In this document: in pieces, positions 8,344 to 17,366 of the stretch
How positions within the stretch are numbered: position 1 is the first letter of the stretch
How the letters are laid out: every line of letters begins with the position of its first letter
Origin: Halomonas daqiaonensis
GTDB lineage: Bacteria; Pseudomonadota; Gammaproteobacteria; Pseudomonadales; Halomonadaceae
Direction of reading: 5' to 3'
Assembly: GCF_900109725.1 (NCBI RefSeq)
Contig: NZ_FOBC01000029.1
Span: forward strand, 1 to 33,469
DNA: 33,469 nt
Program-made: the position numbers and the translations under genes
The notes under the pieces: generated by a model
What the model saw: only the letters and a program-made list of their open reading frames with translations
Told to the model about the DNA's origin: nothing
Databases searched by the model: none

Positions 8344-9687
8344 TCATTGGCATTCATTCTCGCCGACCCGGGGATAGCCCGGGGATACCGCGAGTCGATT
8401 GCGCCCCTCATGCTTGGCCCGGTAGAGCGCCTGGTCGGCCTGAGACAACGCCAGATCCAGGCTGCCCTCCGGAGGCAGCACGGCCTGCCCCAGGCTCACG
8501 GTGATCCGCAGCCTGGTGTCTGCCACATCGAGCTCGATCGCCTCCACCGCGGCACGCAGGCGATCGAGCACGTTCCAGGCATCCTCGGGTGCGGTATCCA
8601 CCAGCATGACGACAAACTCCTCTCCGCCGAGTCGAGCGAAGATGTCATAGGGGCGCAGGCAGTCACGACAGGTCATGGCAAAGGCCTGCAGAGCCAGGTC
8701 ACCGACGGAATGGCCATAGGCATCATTGATGCGCTTGAAGTGGTCGAGATCGAGCATCGCCAGCGGCACGGAGCGGCCCTGACGGGCGGCATGGGCACGT
8801 ACGGCCTCGCCGAAATCGAAGAAGGCCCGGCGATTGAGCACCCCGGTGAGCATGTCGGTGCTGACCAGGCGCTGGGTGTGTTGCTCTTCCTGCTTGCGCG
8901 AGGTGATGCAAAGCAGAAGTCCATCCCACAGGGTGGTGCCATCGCCACGGCGGGTGGGGCTCGCCCGGCCCTCGAGCCAGCGCAGTCCCCCAGGGGTGTC
9001 GATACGGAACTCCAGCACCCAGGGTTCCAGGCTCACCGCCGACTGGGCCAGGGAGGCCTCCAGGGCCTCCCGGTCCTCGCTATGGACCCGCTCCAGCAGC
9101 GCGTCGGCGTGGTCCATCACCGAGTGCGACGACAAGTCGGCTAACGTTCGCAGCCCGTCGCTGAAATAGAGGAAGTCGAGCCCGCCCCTGGCATCCTGGC
9201 GAAGCTGGAAGACCACCCCGGGGAGTCGGGAGAGAGTGCCCTGCAGGCGCTCCAGCAGGGTGTGGTCGTGCAGGGCCCGTTGACGCAATTCGGTGACATC
9301 ATGAAGGGTCACCAACAGCCGCAACCCCTCGCCCGTGCCAGCCGCGAGGGGTTGGAAGACCGCGTCCTGGTGGCTCAGCCGCCCGTCTGCCCGGCGACAC
9401 AGCAGCACGCCCTGCCAGGGCTGACGGCGGGCAACACAGTGAGCGAGGGCATGGCTGATGTCGCCATGCAGCGGGTCGACATCCAGGCAGGTGATGCGGC
9501 GACCAAGCAGGGCCTCGGCAGGATGGCCGCTATGCTGCTCGCAGCCGGGATTGATGCGCAGGATGACTCCATAGGCATCGGTGAGCATCACGACACCGGG
9601 GAAGTTTTCCAGCAGCCCCTCAGCCAGCGACTCCCGCCGCGCCCTGTGTTTTCTCCATGTCTGCCACATGTCCCTGATTCGCGCCAT
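8344..9687 (-). CDS. PAS-PAS-GGDEF diguanylate cyclase
   Basis: A 447-residue soluble signalling protein. Two PAS-like domains (about residues 20-135 and 145-265) precede a GGDEF domain (about 275-435). The catalytic signature is GGEEF at 354-358, and the metal site is in MLDLDHFKRINDAYGH. An RxxD motif (RPYD, 345-348) lies five residues before GGEEF, the standard inhibitory site, so product feedback by cyclic di-GMP is expected. There is no EAL domain and no membrane segment, so the signal is probably cytoplasmic. The start is ATG at 9687. It is followed on the same strand by the zinc-ribbon/antiporter operon after a 73-base gap, which is not evidence of a functional link. Confidence 0.93.
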   Translation of the reverse strand: MARIRDMWQTWRKHRARRESLAEGLLENFPGVVMLTDAYGVILRINPGCEQHSGHPAEALLGRRITCLDVDPLHGDISHALAHCVARRQPWQGVLLCRRADGRLSHQDAVFQPLAAGTGEGLRLLVTLHDVTELRQRALHDHTLLERLQGTLSRLPGVVFQLRQDARGGLDFLYFSDGLRTLADLSSHSVMDHADALLERVHSEDREALEASLAQSAVSLEPWVLEFRIDTPGGLRWLEGRASPTRRGDGTTLWDGLLLCITSRKQEEQHTQRLVSTDMLTGVLNRRAFFDFGEAVRAHAARQGRSVPLAMLDLDHFKRINDAYGHSVGDLALQAFAMTCRDCLRPYDIFARLGGEEFVVMLVDTAPEDAWNVLDRLRAAVEAIELDVADTRLRITVSLGQAVLPPEGSLDLALSQADQALYRAKHEGRNRLAVSPGYPRVGENECQ

Positions 9688-9795
9688 ACCCCACCCTGGG
9701 AGTTGCCCATCGGTTTCAAAGAGGGGACTCCTTCCCCCTATCTTTTACACCCTACCCCAGGATGGAAGGCAGTACATTCAAAAACGACGATATCC

Positions 9796-10464
9796 TCAGA
9801 GGTCGAGTCGCTCGTCGAGCCAGCGACCGATATCACTGATCTGCTGCGGGCAGAGCGCGTGGGCCATGGGATAGCGGCGATAGCGTGCCGGGTAACCCAG
9901 CGACTCGACCCTCTCGAAGCCGGCCTTGCCCAACGACTCGGGGACCACCGGGTCGAAGCTGCCGTGATGCACCTCGATGGGCAGGCCGCGATTGGCCTCG
10001 GAAAGCTCGATGCTGTCGGCCGTGGCGAAGTAGGTGGAGAGTGCCAGCAGCCCGCCCAGTGGCGACTCGAAGGAGAGGGCCGCCTGGTAGGCCACCGCCC
10101 CTCCCTGGGAGAAGCCCGCCAGGATGATGCGACGACTGTCGATGCCCTGCTCGATCTGTTCCCGCATTCGGGCCTGGATGCGCTCGGCGGAGGCCATCAA
10201 TTGCGGCTCGTCGATCTGGCGATCGAGGCTCATCTCCTTGATGTCGTACCAGGCCGGCATGACCATGCCGCCGTTGACGGTCACCGGCATGCGTGGCGCA
10301 TGGGGCAGGATGAAGCGCACGGCATCGTCCGTGGGTAGCGGCAGCGCCGGCACCAGCGGTTCGAAGTCATGGCCATCGGCGCCCAGGCCGTGGAGGATGA
10401 TGACACAGGCATCAGCGGGTCTGCCGCTTCTCGGCTCGATGATCAATTCATCGGATTGGCTCAT
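9796..10464 (-). CDS. Carboxylesterase, alpha/beta hydrolase (EstB/phospholipase-carboxylesterase family)
   Basis: A 222-residue cytoplasmic esterase, the usual length of bacterial carboxylesterase II. The complete triad is visible: Ser119 in GFSQGG, Asp171 in HHGSFDPVVP and His202 in YPMAHALCPQQ. The oxyanion loop HGLGADGHDF is at 25-34. The family hydrolyses short- to medium-chain esters and thioesters. The start ATG at 10464 is preferred because homologues begin near here; an in-frame ATG at 10500 would add a 12-residue tail without conserved features. The gene lies between the permease at 10547 and the cyclase at 9687, all on the minus strand. Confidence 0.92.
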   Translation of the reverse strand: MSQSDELIIEPRSGRPADACVIILHGLGADGHDFEPLVPALPLPTDDAVRFILPHAPRMPVTVNGGMVMPAWYDIKEMSLDRQIDEPQLMASAERIQARMREQIEQGIDSRRIILAGFSQGGAVAYQAALSFESPLGGLLALSTYFATADSIELSEANRGLPIEVHHGSFDPVVPESLGKAGFERVESLGYPARYRRYPMAHALCPQQISDIGRWLDERLDL

Positions 10465-10546
10465 GGTCAGGTTTCCATGGTCGGTCAAGTGGTCGGGCAA
10501 AAAGCGACACCCTACCGCAATAGCAGGCGGACGGCGAGGCGCGACG

Positions 10547-12352
10547 TCAGAAGGGCCAGATCAGCGGGATCAGGGCCAGGGCCACCGCGGCGGTCAGCAG
10601 ATTCAAGAGCCCACCAAGGCGCAGGAAGTCACTGAAGCGATAGCCACCGGGACCGAAGACCATGAGATTGGTCTGGTAACCGATGGGTGTCAGGAAGCTG
10701 GCAGAGGCGGCGAACATCACCGCGACCACGTAGGGCATCGGACTCACGCCGAGGTTCTCGGCGCTGGCCATGACCACCGGAAAGGTGATCACCGCGGCGG
10801 CATTGTTGGTCACCAGGGAGGTCAGCAAGGTCACCAGCCCATAGACCGCGCCGAGCAGCAGCCAGGGATTGCCGTCGGCCAGGCCGAGGGCCAAATCGGC
10901 CAGCGTGGCCGCCGCTCCCGAACTTTCCAGCGCCGCCCCGAGCCCGAAGGAGGCGGCGATTGTCAGCAGCACCTGGGTGTCCAGCCCCCGCTTGGCCGCC
11001 CCCACCGAGCAGCAGCCGGTGGCCAGCGCCAGGGCCGCGCCCAGCATGGCGGCATTCATCATGCTCATCACGCCCAGGGTGGCCAGCAGCACCACGCCGG
11101 CCAGGATGGCCCAGGCCAGCCAGGCCTTCTCGTGGACCGGGCGGGCCGACCCGTTGACCTTGCTGATCAGCAGGAAATCGCGCGACTGGCGATGTCGCTC
11201 GATGAAGGGCGGGCGCGCCTCGAGCAGCAGCACATCGGCGGGCTGCAGACGGATCTGGCCGAGATTGCCGGCGACTCGTTCGCCGCCACGGCACACCGCC
11301 AGCACGGCGGCACCGTAGAGGGTGCGGAAGTGACCGTCGCGAATGCGCCGGCCGATGAACTGGCACTGGTCGGAGACCACCGCCTCCACCAGGCGGCGCT
11401 CCTTGAAGTCCTTCTCGAGGTTCGACTCGCCCTGCCGGGTCGGCACCAGGCCGCGAATCTGCTGCAACTCCACGGCTCCCTCGCTGGTGCCGGCAAACAC
11501 CAGCCGGTCGCCACCCTTGAGTCGCTCGCCCGGCCCTACCACGCTGACGATATTGCCCTCCCGCTCGATCTCGACCAGGAACAGCTCCTGGAGGTGGCGC
11601 AGTCCGGCCTCCTCCACCGTGTGGTCGACCAGCGGACCCTCGGCGTCCACCTCCATCTCGATGGTGAATTCACGAGGATTCTCGAAGACCGCCTCCGCCC
11701 CGCGCCGGGCCGGCAGCAGCCTCGGTCCCAGCAGGACCAGATAGGTCAGGCCCACCACCGCCACCGGCACGCCCACCCAGGCGATGTCGAACAGCCCCAT
11801 GGCAAGCGTCGGGTCACGATCGATCAGTAGGCCATGCACGACCAGATTGGTGCTGGTACCGAACAGGGTGATGGTGCCGCCGAGGATCGAAGCGAAGCTG
11901 AGCGGCATCAGCAGGCGATGCGCAGGCACGGCCACACGCCGGCTCCAGTTCAGCACGGCCGGGATGAAGGTCGCCACTACGGGGGTATTGTTGATGAGGC
12001 CGCTCAGCGAGGCCACCGGCAGCAGCAGGCGAACCAGCGCCCGCCCCTCGCTGCGGGGACGCCCCAGCACATGGCGGATGATCAGGTCGATGCCGCCGGT
12101 CTCGCGGATGCTGGTGACCAGCACATACATGAAGGCCACGGTGAACAGGCCCGTGCTGGAGAAGCCCGCCAGGGCCTGGCCGGGGTCGATCACTCCCAGG
12201 GTCAGCAGCAGGATCACCGCACCGAGCAGCACGATATCGGGACCTATGCGCGAGAAGGCCATCAGCGGGAAGACGGCGATAACGACGGCGAGGGCGAGCC
12301 AGGCATCCAGCGGCATGGACAGATCCGGTGACGAAGGGAGAAAGGCCCCCAT
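10547..12352 (-). CDS. SLC13 family permease with two TrkA-C domains
   Basis: About 601 residues. Two blocks of membrane helices (1-200 and 395-601) flank two soluble TrkA-C (RCK-C) domains around 215-300 and 305-385. Paired family motifs are visible, SGLINNTPVVATFIPAV in the first half and LVTNNAAAVITFPVVM in the second, as are FGTSTNLVVHG and TPIGYQTNLMVFGPGGY. The family carries anions such as sulfate or dicarboxylates with Na+; the substrate cannot be told here. ATG at 12352 is preferred (GGTGG about eight bases upstream), with a GTG at 12364 and an ATG at 12316 as alternatives. An AT-rich palindrome lies directly upstream. Confidence 0.85.
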   Translation of the reverse strand: MGAFLPSSPDLSMPLDAWLALAVVIAVFPLMAFSRIGPDIVLLGAVILLLTLGVIDPGQALAGFSSTGLFTVAFMYVLVTSIRETGGIDLIIRHVLGRPRSEGRALVRLLLPVASLSGLINNTPVVATFIPAVLNWSRRVAVPAHRLLMPLSFASILGGTITLFGTSTNLVVHGLLIDRDPTLAMGLFDIAWVGVPVAVVGLTYLVLLGPRLLPARRGAEAVFENPREFTIEMEVDAEGPLVDHTVEEAGLRHLQELFLVEIEREGNIVSVVGPGERLKGGDRLVFAGTSEGAVELQQIRGLVPTRQGESNLEKDFKERRLVEAVVSDQCQFIGRRIRDGHFRTLYGAAVLAVCRGGERVAGNLGQIRLQPADVLLLEARPPFIERHRQSRDFLLISKVNGSARPVHEKAWLAWAILAGVVLLATLGVMSMMNAAMLGAALALATGCCSVGAAKRGLDTQVLLTIAASFGLGAALESSGAAATLADLALGLADGNPWLLLGAVYGLVTLLTSLVTNNAAAVITFPVVMASAENLGVSPMPYVVAVMFAASASFLTPIGYQTNLMVFGPGGYRFSDFLRLGGLLNLLTAAVALALIPLIWPF

Positions 12353-12370
12353 TGTGACCGCCACCAGATA

Positions 12371-12392
12371 TTCTAAAAAGTTATTTTTAGAA
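12371..12392 (-). promoter_or_regulatory. AT-rich perfect dyad in the SLC13 permease leader
   Basis: Nine perfect A/T-rich pairs (12371-12379 with 12384-12392) around a four-base loop, in an otherwise GC-rich genome. The dyad sits 18 bases before the favoured start codon, within an AT-rich stretch reaching about 12425. On the minus strand a weak TTGGTT, 17-base spacer, CATAGA promoter can be read further upstream. The dyad could be an operator or a leader hairpin that masks the ribosome site. Confidence 0.45.
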
Positions 12393-12438
12393 ATCTTTCT
12401 ATGCTTTTTTTGAATATATAAACCAAGGGCAGCACAAC

Positions 12439-12468
12439 GAGAAAGGCCCGCTTTCGCGGGCCTTTCTC
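12439..12468 (-). terminator. Hairpin terminator after the cold-shock gene
   Basis: A perfect 13-base-pair stem (12439-12451 with 12456-12468) with loop TTTC, 38 bases past the stop of the cold-shock gene. A clean U tract is lacking on either strand, so termination efficiency is uncertain, but the stem strength and position fit a terminator. Confidence 0.7.
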
Positions 12469-12506
12469 AACTGCCGTGAGGCAGTCACCTCAAGATCGGT
12501 CGACGT

Positions 12507-12713
12507 TCAGCCGATGACCTGGATGTTGGAAGCCTGGAGGCCTTTCTTGCCCTGGGTGACGTCGAAGGAAACCTTCTGTCCGTCTTGCAGGGACTTGAAG
12601 CCTTCTGCCTTGATCTCGGAGAAGTGAGCGAACAGGTCGTCACCGTTGTCGTCCGGAGAAATGAAGCCGAAGCCTTTAGTGTCGTTGAACCACTTAACTG
12701 TGCCAGTAGCCAT
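12507..12713 (-). CDS. Cold-shock domain protein (CspA family)
   Basis: A 68-residue single cold-shock domain that binds single-stranded RNA and DNA and melts RNA structure. The RNP1 motif KGFGFISP (about 13-20) and an RNP2-like LFAHFSEI (about 27-34) are visible, plus the KWFN start typical of the family. RNP2 has Ala where most paralogues have Val. GAGGA stands eight bases before the ATG at 12713. The region upstream allows a long 5' leader, usual for this family. Which Csp paralogue it is cannot be told. Confidence 0.95.
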   Translation of the reverse strand: MATGTVKWFNDTKGFGFISPDDNGDDLFAHFSEIKAEGFKSLQDGQKVSFDVTQGKKGLQASNIQVIG

Positions 12714-12913
12714 TATCGAATTCCTCGAATAGCGTTAGATAGTGCCGGGAAATACCCGAGTTGCAGTGGGTAAAACAAGAAACTTTCACCGGGAGATCGA
12801 CGCCATGAGCTTTCGATGACCACTTGCGATGTTCCACTTGCTAACCAACTGCCGGCATATTGCCCCGTTGCCGAGCGCAGGTCAAATACTATTTGTCCCA
12901 GATAACCATCGTG
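12714..12913 (-). promoter_or_regulatory. Cold-shock gene promoter and long 5' leader
   Basis: A 200-base gap between the GMC gene stop and the csp start. On the minus strand, TTGACC (12885-12880) and CAATAT (12862-12857) are spaced by 17 bases and would start transcription near 12850. That gives a leader of about 135 bases, consistent with the long, structured leaders of csp mRNAs. The -10 match is weak. No terminator hairpin for the GMC gene is obvious. Confidence 0.35.
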
Positions 12914-14575
12914 TTACCTCGCCTCAAGAATCCACCGCGCCGCCTTCTCGGCGATCATCAGCGTCGGCGAGTTGGTGTTGCCGCTGGTGATGGTCGGCAT
13001 GACGCCCGCGTCCACCACGCGCAGTCCCACCACCCCACGCACCCGCAATCGAGCGTCCACCACCGCCATGGGGTCATCATCGCGCCCCATCCTGGTGGTG
13101 CCCACCGGATGGAAGATGGTGGTGCCGATGTCGCCGGCCAGGCGGGCCAGGTCATCGTCGCTCTGATACTCCAGGCCCGGCTTGACCTCCTCCGGCGCGT
13201 ACTTTGCGAAGGCGGGCTGCTCGGCGATACGCCGCGTGACCCGCAGCGAGTCCGCCGCCACCTTGCGATCCTCGGGCGTGCTCAGGTAATTGGTGGCGAT
13301 GGCCGGCGCCTGGCGCGGGTCGGCGCTCTTGATGCGCACCGTGCCACGGCTGGTCGGGTTGAGGTTGCAGACACTCGCGGTGATCGCCGGGAAGTCGTCC
13401 AGCGGCTGGCCGAAGGCGGGAAGGCTGAGCGGCTGGACGTGGTACTCGATATTGGGATGTTCATAGTCGTCGCTGCTGCGCGTGAAGGCGCACAGCTGCG
13501 AGGGCGCCATGCTCATGGGGCCGGTGCGCTTGAGGACGTATTCCAGGCCGATCTTCGCCTTGCCCACCAGCGAGTTGGCCATGGTATTGAGGGTCTTGGC
13601 GCCCTTCACCTTGTAGACCGAACGGATCTGCAGGTGGTCCTGCAGGTTCTCGCCGACCCCCGGCAGGTCATGGATCACCGGAATTGCGTGCTCGCGCAGC
13701 AGGTCGGCCGGACCGATGCCGGAGAGCTGCAGCAGCTGGGGCGAGCCGATGGCGCCGGCGCAGAGGATCACCTCGCGGTCGGCGTGCACCAAGGTCGCCT
13801 TCCCGTCACGCTCGACGCGCACGCCGGTACAGCGCGGCCCTTCGCCCTGGCCGGACTCCGCTCCTCGCTGAATCTCGAGCCCCAACACCTGGGTAGAGTG
13901 CCAGAGGGTGAGGTTGTCACGCTTCTCGGCGCCGCGCAGGAAGGCCTTGGCGGTGTTCCAGCGCCATCCCGAGCGCTGGTTGACCTCGAAGTAGTCGACC
14001 CCCTCGTTGTCGCCGCGGTTGAAATCGCGGGTCCGCGGAATGCCGGCTTCCACGGCCGCAGTGGCGAAGTCGTCGAGCACCTGCCAGCTGAGGCGCTGCC
14101 TCTCTATCCGCCACTCGCCACCATGGCCATGATAATCGCGGTGCGCCGCATCGGCGTCACCGCCGGCATCCAGGCGCTGATGATCCTCGTGTTTCATGAA
14201 ATCGGGCAGGCAGTTTTCCCAGCGCCAGGCATCGTCGCAGGTGAGCTCGGCCCAGCCGTCATAGTCGCGCGACTGGCCGCGGATATACAGCATGCCGTTG
14301 ATGCTGGAGCAACCTCCCAGGATCTTGCCGCGGGGATAGATCAGCGAACGCCCGTTGAGGCCGGGGTCGGACTCGGTGCGAAAGCACCAGTCGGTACGCG
14401 GATTGTCGATGCAATAGAGGTAGCCCACCGGGATATGGATCCAGTGGTAGTTGTCGCGGCCCCCCGCCTCGATCAGCAGCACCCGATTGGCGGGGTTTGC
14501 GCTCAGGCGGTTGGCGAGCAGGCAGCCGGCGGTACCGGCGCCCACGATGATGTAGTCGAATTCTTGTTTAGCCAT
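12914..14575 (-). CDS. GMC-family FAD dehydrogenase, probable 3-hydroxypropionate dehydrogenase
   Basis: A 553-residue glucose-methanol-choline oxidoreductase. It has the N-terminal FAD Rossmann motif VGAGTAGCLLANRLS (11-25), the GMC signature GKILGGCSSINGMLYIRG, and the C-terminal catalytic pair His489 (FHPVGTTRMG) and Asn535 (SGNTNSPT). Choline dehydrogenase is a close relative, but no betaine-aldehyde dehydrogenase lies nearby. Instead MmsA is immediately upstream on the same strand and a LysR gene diverges from it. That arrangement matches hpdH/dddA-mmsA loci, in which the GMC enzyme oxidises 3-hydroxypropionate to malonate semialdehyde. The substrate is therefore inferred from context. 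The Shine-Dalgarno is weak (GAGAG). Confidence 0.85.
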   Translation of the reverse strand: MAKQEFDYIIVGAGTAGCLLANRLSANPANRVLLIEAGGRDNYHWIHIPVGYLYCIDNPRTDWCFRTESDPGLNGRSLIYPRGKILGGCSSINGMLYIRGQSRDYDGWAELTCDDAWRWENCLPDFMKHEDHQRLDAGGDADAAHRDYHGHGGEWRIERQRLSWQVLDDFATAAVEAGIPRTRDFNRGDNEGVDYFEVNQRSGWRWNTAKAFLRGAEKRDNLTLWHSTQVLGLEIQRGAESGQGEGPRCTGVRVERDGKATLVHADREVILCAGAIGSPQLLQLSGIGPADLLREHAIPVIHDLPGVGENLQDHLQIRSVYKVKGAKTLNTMANSLVGKAKIGLEYVLKRTGPMSMAPSQLCAFTRSSDDYEHPNIEYHVQPLSLPAFGQPLDDFPAITASVCNLNPTSRGTVRIKSADPRQAPAIATNYLSTPEDRKVAADSLRVTRRIAEQPAFAKYAPEEVKPGLEYQSDDDLARLAGDIGTTIFHPVGTTRMGRDDDPMAVVDARLRVRGVVGLRVVDAGVMPTITSGNTNSPTLMIAEKAARWILEAR

Positions 14576-14746
14576 GGCGTGCTCTCAAGTCGCTATCGGC
14601 TCGAGGCTATTCCGTCGGCAGCTTTGGGGCCGGCCCTCCGGGGGCGCTGTGAACCCTTCCTTGGTCGCTACCGATGCCATCCCTGGCATAGGCCCCCTCT
14701 TCAAGCTGTCCCCGGCGCCTCTTGCCTGGGCAAAGGGTGGCCAGTC
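14576..14746 (-). other. Gap between mmsA and the GMC gene
   Basis: These 171 bases hold no gene I can support. Two small dyads are visible: a TGCCA/TGGCA pair with a four-base loop around 14677-14690, and TTGCC/GGCAA with a two-base centre around 14723-14734. Neither has a T run. The spacing is long for a tight operon but no clear promoter is seen. Confidence 0.4.
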
Positions 14747-16258
14747 TTATTTATGGGTCGGCATGGCGAACTCGGAGCCGGCTGCGATGGAATCCGACCA
14801 GCGCTGCATGATCGACTTCTGCTTGGTGTAAAAGCGCACTCCTTCTTCTCCGTAAGCATGGGTATCGCCGAACAGCGAGCGCTTCCAGCCACCAAAACCG
14901 TGCCAGGCCATGGGCACCGGGATCGGCACGTTGATGCCGACCATCCCGACCTGGATGCGACGACCGAATTCACGGGCCACACTGCCGCTCTCGGTGAAGC
15001 AGCTCACGCCGTTACCGAACTCGTGGTCATTGATCAGTTGGATGGCGGTGGCGACGTCGGGCACTCGCACACAGACCAGTACCGGGCCAAAGATCTCTTC
15101 CTGGTAGATGGTCATCTCCGGGGTAACATGGTCGAACAAGGAGCCGCCCATCCAGAAGCCTTCGCTGCACTCCTTGCCGGTTGAGCTGGTGTCGAAGTCG
15201 CGGCCATCGACGACCAGTTCGGCGCCTTCGCTCACTCCCTTCTCGATGTAGCCGGTGATGCGCTGGTGGGCCTGGGCGGTAACGATCGGGCCCATCTCGG
15301 CATCCTGCTCCAGGCCGTTCTTGACCTTGAGCGCGCGGGCACGCTCGGCCACCCGTGACACCACTGTATCGGCCACGTCACCCACCAGGACCGCCACGCT
15401 GATCGCCATGCAGCGCTCGCCGGCACTGCCGTAGGCAGCACCGATCAACGCATCCACCGCCTTGTCGAGGTTGGCATCGGGCATCACCACCATGTGGTTC
15501 TTGGCACCGCCCAGGGCCTGGATGCGCTTGCCGTGGCGGGCTCCCCGCTCGTAGATCAGGTTGGCGATCGGCGTGGAGCCGACGAACGACAGCGCCTTGA
15601 CGTCGGGGTGGTCGAGCAGCGCCTCCACCGAGTCCTTGTCGCCCTGCACGACGTTGAAGACACCATCCGGCAGCCCCGCCTGCTTGAGCAGGTCGGCGAT
15701 CAGCAGCGAGGGGCTGGGATCCAGCGGGCTCGGCTTGAGGATGAAGGTATTACCCGTGGCAATGGCGAGGGGAAACATCCACATCGGCACCATGACCGGG
15801 AAGTTGAAAGGCGTGACCCCGGCGACCACCCCCAGCGGCTGGCGCATCGTCCAGTTGTCGATGCCGGTGCCGACCTGCTCGGTATAGTCGCCCTTGAGTA
15901 GCTGCGGGATGCCACAGGCGAATTCGACGATGTCGATGCCGCGTGCTACCTCGCCCTGAGCATCGCTTAATACCTTGCCATGCTCCAGGGTGATGGCCCG
16001 CGCCAGGTCATCCTGGTGCTCGTTGAGCAGCTGCAGGAACTTGAACATCACTCGAGCACGGCGGATCGGCGGGGTGTCGGCCCAGGCCGGAAAAGCAGCC
16101 TGGGCGGCGGCCACCGCCGTGGCCACATCGGCCTGGGAGGCCAGGGCCACCTGGCCGGTCACCTGGCCGGTGGCTGGATTGGTCACAGCCTGATGCTGGC
16201 CGGACTCACCGGCTGACATTTGCCCGTTGATATAATGCTGGATACTGGCTGTGCTCAT
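14747..16258 (-). CDS. mmsA: CoA-acylating (methyl)malonate-semialdehyde dehydrogenase
   Basis: A 503-residue aldehyde dehydrogenase that converts malonate semialdehyde or methylmalonate semialdehyde to acetyl-CoA or propionyl-CoA, with CO2 and NADH. The catalytic Cys283 is in [11 protein letters not shown] and the oxyanion Asn152 in [15 protein letters not shown]. The general-base glutamate of ordinary aldehyde dehydrogenases is replaced in [14 protein letters not shown], a hallmark of the CoA-acylating MmsA group. The start ATG at 16258 begins [12 protein letters not shown]; an upstream in-frame ATG at 16384 would add a low-complexity tail across the promoter and is rejected. With the GMC enzyme it would complete oxidation of 3-hydroxypropionate. 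It also fits valine and thymine catabolism. Confidence 0.92.
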   Translation of the reverse strand: MSTASIQHYINGQMSAGESGQHQAVTNPATGQVTGQVALASQADVATAVAAAQAAFPAWADTPPIRRARVMFKFLQLLNEHQDDLARAITLEHGKVLSDAQGEVARGIDIVEFACGIPQLLKGDYTEQVGTGIDNWTMRQPLGVVAGVTPFNFPVMVPMWMFPLAIATGNTFILKPSPLDPSPSLLIADLLKQAGLPDGVFNVVQGDKDSVEALLDHPDVKALSFVGSTPIANLIYERGARHGKRIQALGGAKNHMVVMPDANLDKAVDALIGAAYGSAGERCMAISVAVLVGDVADTVVSRVAERARALKVKNGLEQDAEMGPIVTAQAHQRITGYIEKGVSEGAELVVDGRDFDTSSTGKECSEGFWMGGSLFDHVTPEMTIYQEEIFGPVLVCVRVPDVATAIQLINDHEFGNGVSCFTESGSVAREFGRRIQVGMVGINVPIPVPMAWHGFGGWKRSLFGDTHAYGEEGVRFYTKQKSIMQRWSDSIAAGSEFAMPTHK

Positions 16259-16435
16259 GGCGACATCGTCTCGTTGTTGTCGGAATCGGGGGTATACGTC
16301 TGGTGTCGGGGATGGGGAGTTAGAAGTGGCCCCATTGGCGCCAAGATTAGCCCTATCGTCATCAGGATCAATTGAGAAATTCAAAATCAGTGTATAAGTT
16401 CAGCTGATATCACTCTACGCCGAAGGGGCGACACC
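16259..16435. promoter_or_regulatory. Divergent mmsA/lysR promoter region with a T-N11-A LysR box
   Basis: This 177-base divergent region contains TTGAGAAATTCAA at 16372-16384. It is a dyad (TTGA/TCAA) with exactly the T-N11-A layout of LysR-type operators. On the plus strand TATAAG at 16393-16398 is a likely -10 for the regulator, and TTGAGA at 16372-16377 is its possible -35, so the box overlaps the regulator's own promoter. That suggests autoregulation and joint control of mmsA. The mmsA promoter itself is not clear. Confidence 0.5.
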
Positions 16436-17338
16436 ATGCAGGACCTCCAGACTCTGCGTGCCTTCGTCACCGTGGCGCGGGAAGGCAGCGTCTCCCGCGC
16501 CGCCGAGCGACTGCACCTGACCCAGCCCGCGGTGAGCCTGAAGCTCAAGCAGTTCCAGGTGGTGCTCGGCCTCACGCTCTTCCAGCGCCGCCCCCAGGGA
16601 CTGGAGCTCACCGCCGATGGTCGTGCGCTGCTCGTCGCCGCCGAGAAGGCACTGGCGGCCATGGCCGCCTTCGAGCAGAGCGCCCGGGCCCTGCACAGCA
16701 CGCTGCGTGGCCGGCTCAAGATCGGTACCATCGTCGACCCGGAATTCATCCGCCTGGGGGCCTTCCTGCGCCGACTGGTGGAACGCGCCCCGCAGCTCGA
16801 GACCGAACTGCACCACGGCATGAGCGGCACCGTGCTGGAGCGGGTGCGTCGCGGCGAGCTGGACGTCGGCTTCTTCCTGGCCCCACCCGGCGAGGGGCCG
16901 GGCATCCCGGAGATTGCCCACCGCGAGCTCACTCACTTCCACTACCACGTGATCGCCCCGGCCGGCTGGGGTAGCCGCCTGGCCGGTGCCGACTGGCCCC
17001 GGCTCGCCGCCCTGCCGTGGATCACCACGCCCGGGGACTCCGCCCATCACCGCCTGCTGCACGGCGTACTCGACCCGCTGGGCATCGTGCCCAACGGTGT
17101 GGCTCAGGTGGATCAGGAAGCCTGCATGCTCGACCTGGTACGCGCCGGCGTGGGCCTCAGCCTGGCCCGGGACGCCCTGGCCATGGCCGAGCGTCAGGAG
17201 CGCGGCCTGGTGGTCGCCGAGGGCATGCGCCTGCCCTGCGCGCTCAGCTTCGTCTGGCGTCGCGATCACGGCGAGGAGGCGGTGATCGCCGAGTCGCTGG
17301 AGATACTCACAGATGTCTGGGGAGCACTGCCGCCATGA
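16436..17338 (+). CDS. LysR-type transcriptional regulator
   Basis: A 300-residue regulator. It has an N-terminal winged helix-turn-helix (residues 1-60, with AAERLHLTQPAVSLKLKQF) and a C-terminal two-lobe effector domain (about 90-295). A GGGG ribosome site lies about eight bases before the ATG. It diverges from mmsA across a 177-base region with a T-N11-A box, the classic arrangement for a LysR protein controlling its neighbour. In Pseudomonas denitrificans, 3-hydroxypropionate dehydrogenase and mmsA are likewise controlled by LysR regulators. The effector here (3-hydroxypropionate or a related acid) is inferred. A permease gene begins 28 bases after the stop. Confidence 0.92.
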   Translation: MQDLQTLRAFVTVAREGSVSRAAERLHLTQPAVSLKLKQFQVVLGLTLFQRRPQGLELTADGRALLVAAEKALAAMAAFEQSARALHSTLRGRLKIGTIVDPEFIRLGAFLRRLVERAPQLETELHHGMSGTVLERVRRGELDVGFFLAPPGEGPGIPEIAHRELTHFHYHVIAPAGWGSRLAGADWPRLAALPWITTPGDSAHHRLLHGVLDPLGIVPNGVAQVDQEACMLDLVRAGVGLSLARDALAMAERQERGLVVAEGMRLPCALSFVWRRDHGEEAVIAESLEILTDVWGALPP

Positions 17339-17366
17339 CATTCAGAAATGGGAAAGGAGCGCCCTG

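Noticed and set aside
10124..11830. Plus-strand open frame across the SLC13 permease
   Set aside because: Antisense shadow; the minus strand shows clear permease and TrkA-C motifs.
12914..14575. Annotation as choline dehydrogenase BetA
   Set aside because: The GMC family fits, but betB, betI and a choline transporter are absent, and the mmsA/LysR context points to a 3-hydroxypropionate-type substrate.
12860..15184. Plus-strand open frame of 774 codons across the GMC and mmsA genes
   Set aside because: Antisense to two well-supported enzymes. The sequence is low-complexity and lacks a sensible ribosome site.
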